Assembly: GCA_035454085.1 (NCBI GenBank)
Contig: DAOTEJ010000032.1
Location: forward strand, 1-25,440
Source of the DNA: DAOTEJ01 sp035454085
GTDB taxonomy: Bacteria; Pseudomonadota; Gammaproteobacteria; Burkholderiales; Burkholderiaceae_F
Reading direction: 5' to 3'
DNA length: 25,440 bases
Shown here piece by piece: positions 14,900 through 22,968 of the stretch (its first letter is position 1; every line of letters begins with the position of its first letter). The notes below the pieces were generated by a model. That model saw nothing but the letters and a program-made list of their open reading frames with translations. It was not told where the DNA came from and made no database searches. A program made the position numbers and the translations under genes.

Positions 14900-15916
14900 A
14901 TGAACCGCCGCGACCTGTTGATCGCCGCCGGCCTGTCCGCCCTGCCGCTGGGCCTGGCCGCCCAGTCCCCCGAGAAGAAGAAGATCACCATCGCGGTGGG
15001 CGGCAAGAACCTGCTCTACTACCTGCCGCTGACCGTCGCCGAGCAAAAGGGCTTCTTCAAGGACGAAGGGCTCGACGTCACCATCGTCGACTTCGCCGGC
15101 GGCGCGCGCGCCCTGCAGGCCGTGGTGGGAGGCAGCGCCGACGTGGTCTCGGGCGCCTTCGAGCACAACGTGAACATGCTGGCCAAGGGCCAGCCGATGC
15201 GCGCCTTCGTGCTCCAGGGCAAGGCCCCGCAGATCGTGCTGGCCGTCAACACCAAGACGATGCCCGGCTACAAGACGATTGCCGACCTCAAGGGCAAGAA
15301 GATCGGGGTCACGGCACCGGGGTCGTCGACCAACGTCATGACCAACTACGTGCTCGCCAAGCACGGGCTCAAGCCCAGCGACGTGGCCATCATCGGCGTG
15401 GGCGCCTCGCAGGGCGCGGTGGCGGCGCTGCGCTCGGGGCAGATCGACGCAATCGCCAACCTCGATCCGGTGATCACCATTCTCGAGCGTGGCGGCGACG
15501 TGAAGGTGGTGAGCGACACGCGCGACGTGGCCGAGGCCGAGCGCGTGTTCGGCGGACCGATGCCCGCGGCCACGCTCTACGCGCCGGTCGCCTTCATCGA
15601 GAAGAACCCGGCCACGATCCAGGCCCTGACCAACGCCATCGTGCGTGCCGACAAGTGGATCCAGCAGGCAGGCCCGTCGGACATCATCAAGGCCGTGCCC
15701 GAGAGCTACCTGCTGGGCGACCGCGCGGTCTACATCGACGCCTTCCTCAAGGCCAAGCCTGCGCTCTCGCCCGACGGCATGATTCCCGAAAAGGGCGCCG
15801 ACACCGCGCTGCGCGCGCTCGCCAGCGTCGATCCCGCGCTTGCCAACGCCAAGCTCGACCTCAAGTCCACCTGGACCAACGAGTTCGTGAAGAAGGCCAA
15901 CGCGAAGTACAAGTGA
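14900..15916 (+). CDS. ABC transporter substrate-binding protein (NMT1/SsuA/TauA type)
   Basis: The 338-residue product is a periplasmic solute-binding protein of the nitrate/sulfonate/taurine/pyrimidine-precursor class. The N-terminus MNRRDLLIAAGLSALPLGLAAQ is a signal peptide with twin arginines, so export by Tat is possible, with cleavage probably after the LGLAA region. The mature part shows the family pattern: YYLPLTVAEQKGFFKDEGLDV, a small-molecule pocket segment GGARALQAVVGGSADVVSG, and KGKKIGVTAPGSSTNVM. Ligand cannot be assigned. AGGAGA 5 nt before the ATG is a good ribosome-binding site. Its TGA stop overlaps the ATPase start by one base (TGATG). The upstream CoA-transferase hints at an organic acid ligand, as inference. 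Confidence 0.93.
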   Translation: MNRRDLLIAAGLSALPLGLAAQSPEKKKITIAVGGKNLLYYLPLTVAEQKGFFKDEGLDVTIVDFAGGARALQAVVGGSADVVSGAFEHNVNMLAKGQPMRAFVLQGKAPQIVLAVNTKTMPGYKTIADLKGKKIGVTAPGSSTNVMTNYVLAKHGLKPSDVAIIGVGASQGAVAALRSGQIDAIANLDPVITILERGGDVKVVSDTRDVAEAERVFGGPMPAATLYAPVAFIEKNPATIQALTNAIVRADKWIQQAGPSDIIKAVPESYLLGDRAVYIDAFLKAKPALSPDGMIPEKGADTALRALASVDPALANAKLDLKSTWTNEFVKKANAKYK

Positions 15917-16758
15917 TGGCCGTTCCCGATGGGCGCCCGGGCGGCGCGATGAGCCCGGCACTCGAGCTTTCCGGCGTGGCCATCACCTTCCTGTCCGGCG
16001 AAGGGCGGAGCGCTCAGCGCTACACGGCGGTTCAGGGCGTGGACCTGACGATCGCCCCGGGCGAGTTCGTCTCGGTGGTCGGTCCCACGGGTTGCGGCAA
16101 GAGCACCCTGCTCAACGTTGCCGCGGGCCTGCTCGAACCCAGCGCCGGGGGCGTCAAGGTGTCCGGTGCCCCGCTGGCGGGCTTGAACCGGCGCGCGGGG
16201 TACATGTTCCAGTCCGACGCGCTGATGCCCTGGCGCACGGCGCTGGGCAACGTGATGGCCGGCCTGGAGTTCCGCGCCGTGCCGCCCGCCGAGGCCCGCG
16301 CGCAGGCCGAGGACTGGCTGCGCCGCGTCGGCCTGGCGGGCTTCGGCGACCGCTATCCGCACCAGATGTCGGGGGGCATGCGCAAGCGCACGGCGCTCGC
16401 CCAGGTGCTGGTGCTCGACCCGGACCTGATCCTGATGGACGAGCCCTTCTCGGCGCTCGACATCCAGACCCGCCAGCTCATGGAGAACGAGGTGCTGGAG
16501 ATCTGGGCGGCCAAGCGCAAGGCCGTGCTCTTCATCACCCACGACCTCGACGAGGCCATCGCCATGAGCGACCGCGTGGTGGTGATGTCGGCCGGCCCGG
16601 CGGCGCGGCCGATCGGCGAGTTCGCGATCGATCTTCCCCGCCCGCGCGACGTGGCCGAGGTGCGCGTCACGCCGCGCTTCATAGAACTGCACACCGCCAT
16701 CTGGGACGTGCTGCGCGGCGAGGTGCTCAAGGGCTATACCCAGGGCAAGGTGGCATGA
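15916..16758 (+). CDS. ABC transporter ATP-binding protein (NitT/TauT/Ssu type)
   Basis: The 280-residue product is the cytoplasmic ATPase of the importer. It has Walker A GPTGCGKST (56-64), Q-loop Gln99 (YMFQSDALMPW), signature MSGGMRKR (151-158), Walker B LILMDEP (171-177) and the switch His209 (FITHD). FQSDALMPWRT is typical of the SsuB/TauB/NrtD group. A C-terminal tail (about 235-280) extends past the ATPase core. The ATG at 15916 gives maximal overlap with the preceding stop; an internal ATG at 15949 (residue 12) is an alternative because the first eleven residues are not conserved-looking. The gene overlaps the permease by 4 bp. Confidence 0.95.
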   Translation: MAVPDGRPGGAMSPALELSGVAITFLSGEGRSAQRYTAVQGVDLTIAPGEFVSVVGPTGCGKSTLLNVAAGLLEPSAGGVKVSGAPLAGLNRRAGYMFQSDALMPWRTALGNVMAGLEFRAVPPAEARAQAEDWLRRVGLAGFGDRYPHQMSGGMRKRTALAQVLVLDPDLILMDEPFSALDIQTRQLMENEVLEIWAAKRKAVLFITHDLDEAIAMSDRVVVMSAGPAARPIGEFAIDLPRPRDVAEVRVTPRFIELHTAIWDVLRGEVLKGYTQGKVA

Positions 16759-17579
16759 GCACCCGGCGCATTGGCGGCCCGCGCCTGCGCCTGGCCCAAC
16801 TGGGCCTGGCCGCGGGCTTCTTCTTGCTCTGGTGGCTGCTCACCACGCCCGGGATCGTGCCGCCCTTCCTGTTCGACAACGATCGCCAGGCCGCCTTCTT
16901 CTTCGGCGAGCCGCTCAGGATCCTGGCGCGCGTGTGGGACTGGTTCGTGGTCGACCGCGACATCTACCGCCACCTCGCGGTGACGCTGACCGAGACGGTG
17001 GCCGCTTTCGCCATCGGCACCGCGGCGGGGCTGGGCGTGGGCATGTGGCTGGCGCTCTCGCCCTTTGCCGCGGCCCTGCTCGACCCCTACATCAAGGCGG
17101 CGAACTCGATGCCGCGGGTGATCCTCGCGCCGATCTTCGCGGTGTGGTTCGGCCTGGGCATGGGCTCGAAGATCGCGCTCGGCGTGACGCTCGTGTTTTT
17201 CATCGTGTTCTTCAACGTCTACCAGGGGGTGCGCGAGGTCAGCCCCGTGGTGCTGGCCAACGCGCGCATGCTGGGCGCCAACCGGCGCCAGCTGCTGCGC
17301 CACGTCTACCTGCCCAGCGCCATGAGCTGGGTGTTTTCTTCGCTGCACACCTCGGTGGGGCTGGCCTTCGTGGGCGCGGTGGTGGGCGAATACCTGGGCT
17401 CCGCGGCCGGGGTCGGCTACCTGATCCTGCAGGCCGAGGGCAGTTTCGACATCAACACCGTGATGGCCGGCATCCTGGTGCTCACCGCCTTTGCCCTGGT
17501 GCTGGACTGGGGGGTGGGCCGGATCGAGCGGCGCCTGATGAAGTGGCAGCCCCGCAGCGGCGAGACCGAGAAGCTCTGA
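16755..17579 (+). CDS. ABC transporter permease (NitT/TauT/Ssu type)
   Basis: The 274-residue product is the membrane subunit of the importer, of the binding-protein-dependent transport family. About six hydrophobic segments are visible (about 14-36, 75-103, 120-137, 139-157, 198-217 and 233-252). The cytoplasmic EAA-type loop ANARMLGANRRQLLRHVYLPSAM (168-190) would contact the ATPase. The start overlaps the ATPase stop (ATGA), showing a tight three-gene transport unit. The 145 bp after its stop hold a -10-like TAGCAT and no recognised gene. A substrate cannot be inferred from this subunit. Confidence 0.95.
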   Translation: MSTRRIGGPRLRLAQLGLAAGFFLLWWLLTTPGIVPPFLFDNDRQAAFFFGEPLRILARVWDWFVVDRDIYRHLAVTLTETVAAFAIGTAAGLGVGMWLALSPFAAALLDPYIKAANSMPRVILAPIFAVWFGLGMGSKIALGVTLVFFIVFFNVYQGVREVSPVVLANARMLGANRRQLLRHVYLPSAMSWVFSSLHTSVGLAFVGAVVGEYLGSAAGVGYLILQAEGSFDINTVMAGILVLTAFALVLDWGVGRIERRLMKWQPRSGETEKL

Positions 17580-17677
17580 GTTTCCTTGACCCCTGCGCCC
17601 GCAACGCTGGCCGGGTGCAGCGGGGCGGCAAAGCCACATTGGCCGTGCGCGGCGGCGCGGCCCGGCGGCGAACCCGC

Positions 17678-17683
17678 TAGCAT
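17678..17683 (+). promoter_or_regulatory. Possible -10 element for the membrane/helical-repeat gene
   Basis: TAGCAT lies 41 nt before the GTG start at 17725, in the 145-bp spacer after the importer genes. No -35 box is evident. A separate transcript for the next gene is plausible. Confidence 0.3.
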
Positions 17684-17724
17684 TCGGGGCGGGCAACTCG
17701 GCGCGCGGCGCGGCGGACATCTCG

Positions 17725-19053
17725 GTGGAGTCGAACTTCAGGGCCTGGGCGGGGCAGGACGCGCCGATCACGCCCTTCTGGCGCCGCATGCCCCGATTTT
17801 TCCGCTTTCCCGCCTACCGGCAGCCCTTGGCGCGCAACGTGGTGCTGTCGCTGATCATGGCCGCAGCCCTGTACTCGGGCTCGTGGCTGGTGCTGGTGCC
17901 GGCGGCGCTGGCCACGTCCGTGGTGCTGGCTCGCTACGGCTTCCTGGTGATCGAGCGCGCCTCGCAGGGCTACCTCAAGCCTGACGACTACCCCGTGCTC
18001 GCGAGCGAGGCGCATCCCTGGCGGCCTTACAAGATGTTCGCGATCTTCCTGATCGCGCTGTTTCTGGTGGCGCTGGTCGGCGCGCTGTCGGGCAGCGGCT
18101 TTCTGCTGCTCGTGGGCATGGTGCTGGTGGCGCTGGCCACGCCCGCCTCGGTCATGTCCATGGCCCAGAGCGACAGCCTGCGCGAGGCCATGAACCCGGT
18201 GCGGCTGCTGGGCATCGTCCACGGCATCGGCGCGCCCTACCTCGTGCTCTGCCTGTTCCTGCTGCTGCTGATGACGGGATCCAACCAGGCCTTCGAGCTG
18301 GTGGCGCCGCTGTTCAAGGACCGCTACTGGCTGCTGATGGGGATCTCGAGCTTCGTGGGCAACTACTTCTTCTTGATCATGTGCGCCCTGATCGGCTACG
18401 TGATGTACCAGTACCACTCGGCGCTGGGTGTGGCCGTGCTGGGGCCGGGCGACAGCGGGCGCCCCGTGCTCAAGGGCCGCATCGACCTGCGCACGCGCCA
18501 GCGCGATGCGCTCATCGGCCAGCACGTCGCTGCGGGCGAACTCAAGGAGGCCATCTCCCTGGTGGGCGAGGACCTGGCCGAGCGCCCCAACGACCTGTCG
18601 CTGCACGGACGTCTGCGGCGCCTGCTGATCGCCGACGGCGACGCATCCCGGCTCGATGAACTGAGCGAGCGCTACCTCGGCTTGCTGGTCAGGAGCGGCA
18701 ACCTCGACGAGGCCCTGCAGGTGCTGGCCGAAGAGACCGAGCGGCGTGCGGGCTGGCAACTGAACGAGGCGGGCCTGGTCGTGCCGCTGGCGCGGCGCTC
18801 GCTCGAGCGCGGGCGCTTCGAGCAGGCCGGCGCCCTGCTGCGTGGCTTCGACAAGCGCTGGCCGGGCCACGCCGACCTGCCCGAGGTCTACCTGTTGGGC
18901 GGCCGGCTACTCGCGGAAGGGGCACGCGACGCAGCCGGGGCCCGTCGGCTGTTCGAGCACGTGATCGCCGCCTACCCCGGCAGTGCGGCAGCCGCGCAGG
19001 CTCGCCGCTTCCTGCAGGTGTCCGAACCCGCTCAGCCCGCGCCGCCAGCCTGA
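17725..19053 (+). CDS. Polytopic membrane protein with TPR-like C-terminal half, function unknown
   Basis: The 442-residue product was not recognised as a named protein. The N-terminal half (about 36-235) has some five or six hydrophobic segments (around 36-70, 103-121, 124-142, 160-184 and 202-230) with short loops, somewhat like DUF4013-type membrane proteins. The C-terminal half (about 245-442) is soluble and helical, with paired-helix units such as AAGELKEAISLVGEDLAERPNDLSLHGRLRRLL and RSGNLDEALQVLAEE that resemble TPR repeats. It ends in a Pro/Ala tail. The start is GTG (17725); no strong ribosome-binding site is seen. Its stop is 10 bp from the stop of the convergent rhomboid gene. A scaffold at the inner membrane is conceivable, as inference. 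Confidence 0.75.
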   Translation: MESNFRAWAGQDAPITPFWRRMPRFFRFPAYRQPLARNVVLSLIMAAALYSGSWLVLVPAALATSVVLARYGFLVIERASQGYLKPDDYPVLASEAHPWRPYKMFAIFLIALFLVALVGALSGSGFLLLVGMVLVALATPASVMSMAQSDSLREAMNPVRLLGIVHGIGAPYLVLCLFLLLLMTGSNQAFELVAPLFKDRYWLLMGISSFVGNYFFLIMCALIGYVMYQYHSALGVAVLGPGDSGRPVLKGRIDLRTRQRDALIGQHVAAGELKEAISLVGEDLAERPNDLSLHGRLRRLLIADGDASRLDELSERYLGLLVRSGNLDEALQVLAEETERRAGWQLNEAGLVVPLARRSLERGRFEQAGALLRGFDKRWPGHADLPEVYLLGGRLLAEGARDAAGARRLFEHVIAAYPGSAAAAQARRFLQVSEPAQPAPPA

Positions 19054-19063
19054 AGCGGCCGGT

Positions 19064-20656
19064 TCAGCGCTCCTCGTAGGGGCGGGTGTTGAACTGGGTG
19101 GCCATGTCCCACTCGAGCGGCAGGGTGCGCTCGCCGTCCTCGGCGCGGGCCGCCGTGTCGCTGCGCCGCGGGCTTGGGCGCACGGTGGCGGGTGCGGCCG
19201 CGGCCGGGATGGGCTGCGGGAAGTAGCGCGCCAGGCGCTCGCGCACGCTCTCGGCCTGGTGGCGCAGGCCGTGACGCGCGTAGGTGGTGTAGAGCCCGAG
19301 CAGGCAGTCGGCCAGGGCGCGGGCGTGGCGCTGGCGCAGCTCCTCGCTCGCCAGAAGTTCATCGAGCACGCGCAGCGCGGCGGCATCCTCGCGCGCGGCC
19401 ACCAGGCGGCGCGCCAGGCGCAGTTGCTCCTCCACGCTCAGCAGGGGCAGCAGCTTGGGCTGGGTCATCTGCAGGTAGACCGGGCGCAACTGGGTCCGCG
19501 CCCCGCGGGTGCGGATGTCGAGCACGCCGTTGGCGGCTTCCACGTAGACGGCGCGGTCGCGAGCCAGCAAGGCGATGTTGAAGCGCGCCACGGCAAAGGC
19601 CAGGTTCTCGGGTTCGGCCGCGGCCAACTCGCCATACGCGCGCAGCGCGCGGCGCGTGTCCATGCGGGCGGCGGCCTGCTGGGCCTCGTCGATCAGGCGG
19701 GCGCGGCGCGCGGCCTGCCGGTCCTCGGCCTCGTGTTCCTCGACGATCTGGTCGATGCGTTGTTCGTCGCGCGGCCGGAAGTACCAGGCGAAGGCCGCTC
19801 CCGCGGCAAAGCCGCCCAGGTGCGCCCAATAGGCCACGGGGCTGTCGGGCTGGGCCGCCCAGGCAAGCACCTCGATGGCGATCCACACCGGGAGCAGGGC
19901 CAGCGCGGGGACTCGCGCGGTGTCGAAGTACACGCCGATGGTCCAGAACACCGGCACGCGCCGCGCGCCGTAGAGCACGGCGACCATCGCCATCGCCCCG
20001 GACACCGCACCCGAGGCGCCCACCAGGGGCATGCTGCTCACCGCCAGATGGGCCACGCCCGCCGCCACGCCCGCGAAGAGGTAGCCCGCCAGGAAGCGCA
20101 GCCTGCCCAGCGCCGCCTCGGCAAAGGGGCCGGCGAGCAGCAGCACCAGCATGTTGGTGAGCAGATGCAGGCCGTCGCCGTGCAGGAAGGAGTAGGTGAA
20201 CAGACGGGCGGGCTCGTCCCAGCCTGTCAGGGCCCAGCGCTGCGTGAAGCCCTGCGCCATGAGAGCGTTGAAGCGGTCGCGCTGTTCGCGCCAGGCGCGG
20301 TAGCCGGGTTCCTCGGGCTTCACGATCGCGCCGGCCGCGAGCAGCTTCTGGAACTCGCGGTCGTTTTGCATCGTCTGCACCAGCGGCCAGGGCTGGGGGT
20401 TGCGCGCCAGCGAGCCCAGGCGGCGCAGCGTGCTGCGCGACTGCGCGTCGCTGCGCGACTCGAGGTGCGCCACGTAGCGTGGCAGCTCGATGCGCGGCAG
20501 CTCGGAGGCGAAGTACTGGTCGCGGGCGGACTCGAGCAGGGCGCCGTCGCGGCCTTGCAGGCCGAAGAAGACAAACACGTTGAGGACGATCAGCACCAGG
20601 GTGGCCAGCGGCAGCGAGCCCAGGGTGAAGCGCGTCTGATAGGGAATGACGAGCAT
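19064..20656 (-). CDS. Rhomboid-family intramembrane serine protease with long helical tail
   Basis: Rhomboids cut substrates within or near the membrane. The catalytic pair is visible: Ser215 in GASGAVSG and His279 in AYWAHLGGFAAG. His164 and Asn168 (HLLTN) fit the oxyanion-side motif. A first hydrophobic segment (about 15-34) is separated from the core by a large extramembrane insertion (about 35-150), and the core membrane region spans about 150-292. At 530 residues it is far longer than GlpG-type enzymes because of a C-terminal extension (about 295-530) with charged helices and TPR-like units, for example RALRAYGELAAAEPENLAFAVARFNIALLA. It lies 7 bp after tal on the same strand, so co-transcription is likely, and no Shine-Dalgarno sequence is apparent. 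Substrate unknown. Confidence 0.9.
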   Translation of the reverse strand: MLVIPYQTRFTLGSLPLATLVLIVLNVFVFFGLQGRDGALLESARDQYFASELPRIELPRYVAHLESRSDAQSRSTLRRLGSLARNPQPWPLVQTMQNDREFQKLLAAGAIVKPEEPGYRAWREQRDRFNALMAQGFTQRWALTGWDEPARLFTYSFLHGDGLHLLTNMLVLLLAGPFAEAALGRLRFLAGYLFAGVAAGVAHLAVSSMPLVGASGAVSGAMAMVAVLYGARRVPVFWTIGVYFDTARVPALALLPVWIAIEVLAWAAQPDSPVAYWAHLGGFAAGAAFAWYFRPRDEQRIDQIVEEHEAEDRQAARRARLIDEAQQAAARMDTRRALRAYGELAAAEPENLAFAVARFNIALLARDRAVYVEAANGVLDIRTRGARTQLRPVYLQMTQPKLLPLLSVEEQLRLARRLVAAREDAAALRVLDELLASEELRQRHARALADCLLGLYTTYARHGLRHQAESVRERLARYFPQPIPAAAAPATVRPSPRRSDTAARAEDGERTLPLEWDMATQFNTRPYEER

Positions 20657-20663
20657 GGCAGGG

Positions 20664-21608
20664 TCAGAGCGAGGCGATCAGGGCTTCGAGCTTTTCGGTA
20701 TCGGCCACGAACAGGCGGATGCCCTCGGCCAGCTTCTCGGTGGCCATGGCGTCCTGGTTCAGGCGGAAGCGGAACTGCGGTTCGGACACCGCGATCGGCG
20801 CGCCCGCCGGCACCTGGGCCGGATCGAGTGTCCGCTCGAGCGGCGCGTCGGCCGCGGCCAGCTGGTCCATCAGATCCGGCGCGATGGTGAGCAGGTCGCA
20901 GCCCGCCAGGGCCACGATCTGGCCTGTGTTGCGAAAGCTCGCGCCCATGATCTCGGTGCGGCTGCCGGCGCCCTTGAGGCGCGTGTAGATCGCGTGCACC
21001 GAGCGCACGCCGGGGTCGTTCGCGCCGGACATGGCGGCCTCGTCCCAGGCTGCGCCCGCGGCCTTCTTGTGCCAATCGTAGATGCGCCCCACGAAGGGCG
21101 AGATCAGCGTCGCGCCGGCCTGGGCGGCCGCCTCGGCCTGGACCTGGGAAAAGAGCAGGGTGAGGTTGCAGGCGACGCCCTCGCGCTCGAGCACCTCGGC
21201 CGCCTGCAGGCCCTCCCAGGTGGCGGCGATCTTGATCAGCACCCGCGCCCGGTCCACGCCCTCGGCCTGGTACAGCGCGATCAGACGGCGGGCCTTCTCG
21301 ACGGTGGCTCGGGTGTCGAAGGACAAGCGCGCATCGACCTCGGTCGAGACCCGGCCGCCGATGTGGCCGAGGATCTCGGTGCCGAAGGCCACCAGCACGC
21401 GGTCGATGCGCGCGGCGGCCGGCTCGCCCGCTGGCGCCCGGCGCGCCGCGCCCAGCAGGGGCGCGTACGCGGGCTGGCTGGCGGCCTTGAGGATCAGCGA
21501 GGGATTGGTGGTGGCGTCGCGCGGGGCCAGGCGCGCAATGGCGGCCACGTCGCCCGTGTCGGCAACGAGCACGGTGTGGCGGGCCAGGCGGGAAAGGGTG
21601 CTGCTCAT
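20664..21608 (-). CDS. tal: Transaldolase
   Basis: Non-oxidative pentose phosphate enzyme: it moves a dihydroxyacetone unit from sedoheptulose 7-phosphate to glyceraldehyde 3-phosphate, giving erythrose 4-phosphate and fructose 6-phosphate. The 314-residue product is of the classical (TalB-like) length. The Schiff-base lysine is Lys126 in VLIKIAATWEG, and Asp17 (VADTGD) and the DATTNPSLI motif (31-39) are present, as is SPFVGRIYDWHKK. The ATG at 21608 gives the normal N-terminus; the open frame continues upstream into the divergent promoter region, but this extension is not conserved-looking. It is the first gene of a tal-rhomboid pair and is divergent from carA, 181 bp away. It shares sedoheptulose 7-phosphate as substrate with the nearby gmhA. 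Confidence 0.96.
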   Translation of the reverse strand: MSSTLSRLARHTVLVADTGDVAAIARLAPRDATTNPSLILKAASQPAYAPLLGAARRAPAGEPAAARIDRVLVAFGTEILGHIGGRVSTEVDARLSFDTRATVEKARRLIALYQAEGVDRARVLIKIAATWEGLQAAEVLEREGVACNLTLLFSQVQAEAAAQAGATLISPFVGRIYDWHKKAAGAAWDEAAMSGANDPGVRSVHAIYTRLKGAGSRTEIMGASFRNTGQIVALAGCDLLTIAPDLMDQLAAADAPLERTLDPAQVPAGAPIAVSEPQFRFRLNQDAMATEKLAEGIRLFVADTEKLEALIASL

Positions 21609-21686
21609 GAGGCGCGGGGCGCACTGGGCGCCGGGAGGCTGGGGTGAGGCGGGTCGGGGGTCGTCGGGCGCGCAGGCCTGCCCGGA

Positions 21687-21692
21687 TATAAT
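21687..21692 (+). promoter_or_regulatory. Consensus -10 element of the carA promoter
   Basis: TATAAT is a perfect -10 match and stands out in this GC-rich sequence. The predicted start near 21699 gives a leader of about 90 nt before the carA start. The leader can fold a hairpin, GCGGCG (21717-21722) with CGCCGC (21734-21739). No good -35 or ArgR box was found. The complement of the same AT-rich island (ATTATA) could serve tal on the other strand. Confidence 0.6.
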
Positions 21693-21789
21693 TCGCGAGT
21701 TTATCCACGCTTTCCGGCGGCGACCCGATCGGACGCCGCGCATCGCGGCCGCAAGCCTCAGGCGTTGCGTGCGCCGCACAGGAGCCCGC

Positions 21790-22968
21790 TTGACCCCCCT
21801 GATCTCCGACCCCCGCCCCGCCGCGGCGCTCGTGCTGGCCGACGGCACGGTCTTTCGCGGCCGATCGATCGGCGCCCCCGGATCGACCGTTGCCGAGGTG
21901 GTGTTCAACACCGCGATCACCGGCTACCAGGAGATCCTGACGGATCCCTCGTACCAGGGCCAGATCGTCACGCTGACCTACCCGCACATCGGCAACACCG
22001 GGGTGAATCCCGAGGACACCGAGGCCGGCCGCGTCTACGCCGCCGGGCTGGTGGTGCGGGACTGTCCGCCGCTGGCCTCGAACTTCCGTGCCACCCAGAC
22101 CCTGCAGGACTACCTCGTGGCCGAGCGCGTGGTGGGCATCGCCGACATCGACACCCGGCGCCTGACGCGCGTGCTGCGCGAGCAGGGCGCCCAGGCCGGC
22201 TGCCTCGTGGCGGGCACCGATGCGCAACTGGGCGAGGACGCGATCGCCGCGGCGCTGGCCAGTGCGCGCGCCTACCCGGGCATGGCGGGCCAGGACCTCG
22301 CCCAAGTGGTGAGCACGCCCTCGAGCTACGAGTGGACCGAGGGCAGCTGGCAGCTGGCGCGCGCCGACGGCACGCCCGGCTTCGTGACGCCCGAGGAGTT
22401 CCGCTTCCACGTCGTGGCCTACGACTTCGGAGTCAAGCGCAACATCCTGCGCCTGCTCGCCGATCGCGGCATCCGCGTCACCGTCGTGCCCGCCACCACG
22501 CCGGCCGACGAGGTGCTCGCGCTGGCGCCCGACGGCGTGTTCCTGTCGAACGGCCCGGGCGATCCCGAGCCCTGCAGCTACGCGATCGAGGCCGCGCGCC
22601 GCTTCATCGCTCAGAAGCTCCCGCTGTTCGGCATCTGCCTGGGTCACCAGATCCTGGGCCTGGCGGTGGGCGCGCGCACTCTGAAGATGAAGTTCGGCCA
22701 CCACGGGGCCAACCACCCGGTGCTCGACCTGGCGTCTCGCCGGGTCTACATCACCAGCCAGAACCACGGCTTCGCGGTCGACGAGAAGAGCCTGCCGGCC
22801 AACGCGCGACCCACCCACGTGTCGCTGTTCGACGGCTCGCTGCAAGGCTTCGAGCTGAGCGATGCGCCGGCCTTCTGCTTCCAGGGCCACCCCGAGGCGA
22901 GCCCCGGGCCGCACGACATCGGCGACCTGTTCGACCGCTTCGTCGCGTCCATGGAGGTGCGCCAGTGA
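21790..22968 (+). CDS. carA: Carbamoyl-phosphate synthase small (glutaminase) subunit
   Basis: CarA frees ammonia from glutamine and channels it to CarB for carbamoyl phosphate, used for arginine and pyrimidines. The 392-residue product has an N-terminal CarA domain (ADGTVFRG, GEVVFNT-like AEVVFNTAITGYQEILTDPSY) and a class I glutamine amidotransferase domain. The triad is Cys283 in GICLGHQ, His367 and Glu369 in GHPEASPGPHD. The start is taken as TTG (21790) because AGGAG (21780-21784) lies 5 nt upstream and homologues begin near here; an in-frame GTG at 21769 precedes that ribosome-binding site and is less likely. The rare start codon may lower translation. Its stop overlaps the gmhA start (GTGA). 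Confidence 0.96.
   Translation: MTPLISDPRPAAALVLADGTVFRGRSIGAPGSTVAEVVFNTAITGYQEILTDPSYQGQIVTLTYPHIGNTGVNPEDTEAGRVYAAGLVVRDCPPLASNFRATQTLQDYLVAERVVGIADIDTRRLTRVLREQGAQAGCLVAGTDAQLGEDAIAAALASARAYPGMAGQDLAQVVSTPSSYEWTEGSWQLARADGTPGFVTPEEFRFHVVAYDFGVKRNILRLLADRGIRVTVVPATTPADEVLALAPDGVFLSNGPGDPEPCSYAIEAARRFIAQKLPLFGICLGHQILGLAVGARTLKMKFGHHGANHPVLDLASRRVYITSQNHGFAVDEKSLPANARPTHVSLFDGSLQGFELSDAPAFCFQGHPEASPGPHDIGDLFDRFVASMEVRQ

Noticed and set aside
17580..17724. Short ORF or RNA between the permease and the membrane/helical-repeat gene
   Set aside because: A frame starting at 17586 has no good start context and overlaps the following gene in another frame. No RNA structure of note was found.
21701..21709. 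DnaA-box-like TTATCCACG in the carA leader
   Set aside because: It differs from TTATCCACA in the last base and is a single site. One near-match in 25 kb is expected by chance, although its place at the predicted transcription start was noted.
21609..21789. Riboswitch or ArgR operator upstream of carA
   Set aside because: Apart from a small hairpin and the TATAAT box, neither an ARG-box pattern nor a known riboswitch core could be recognised.
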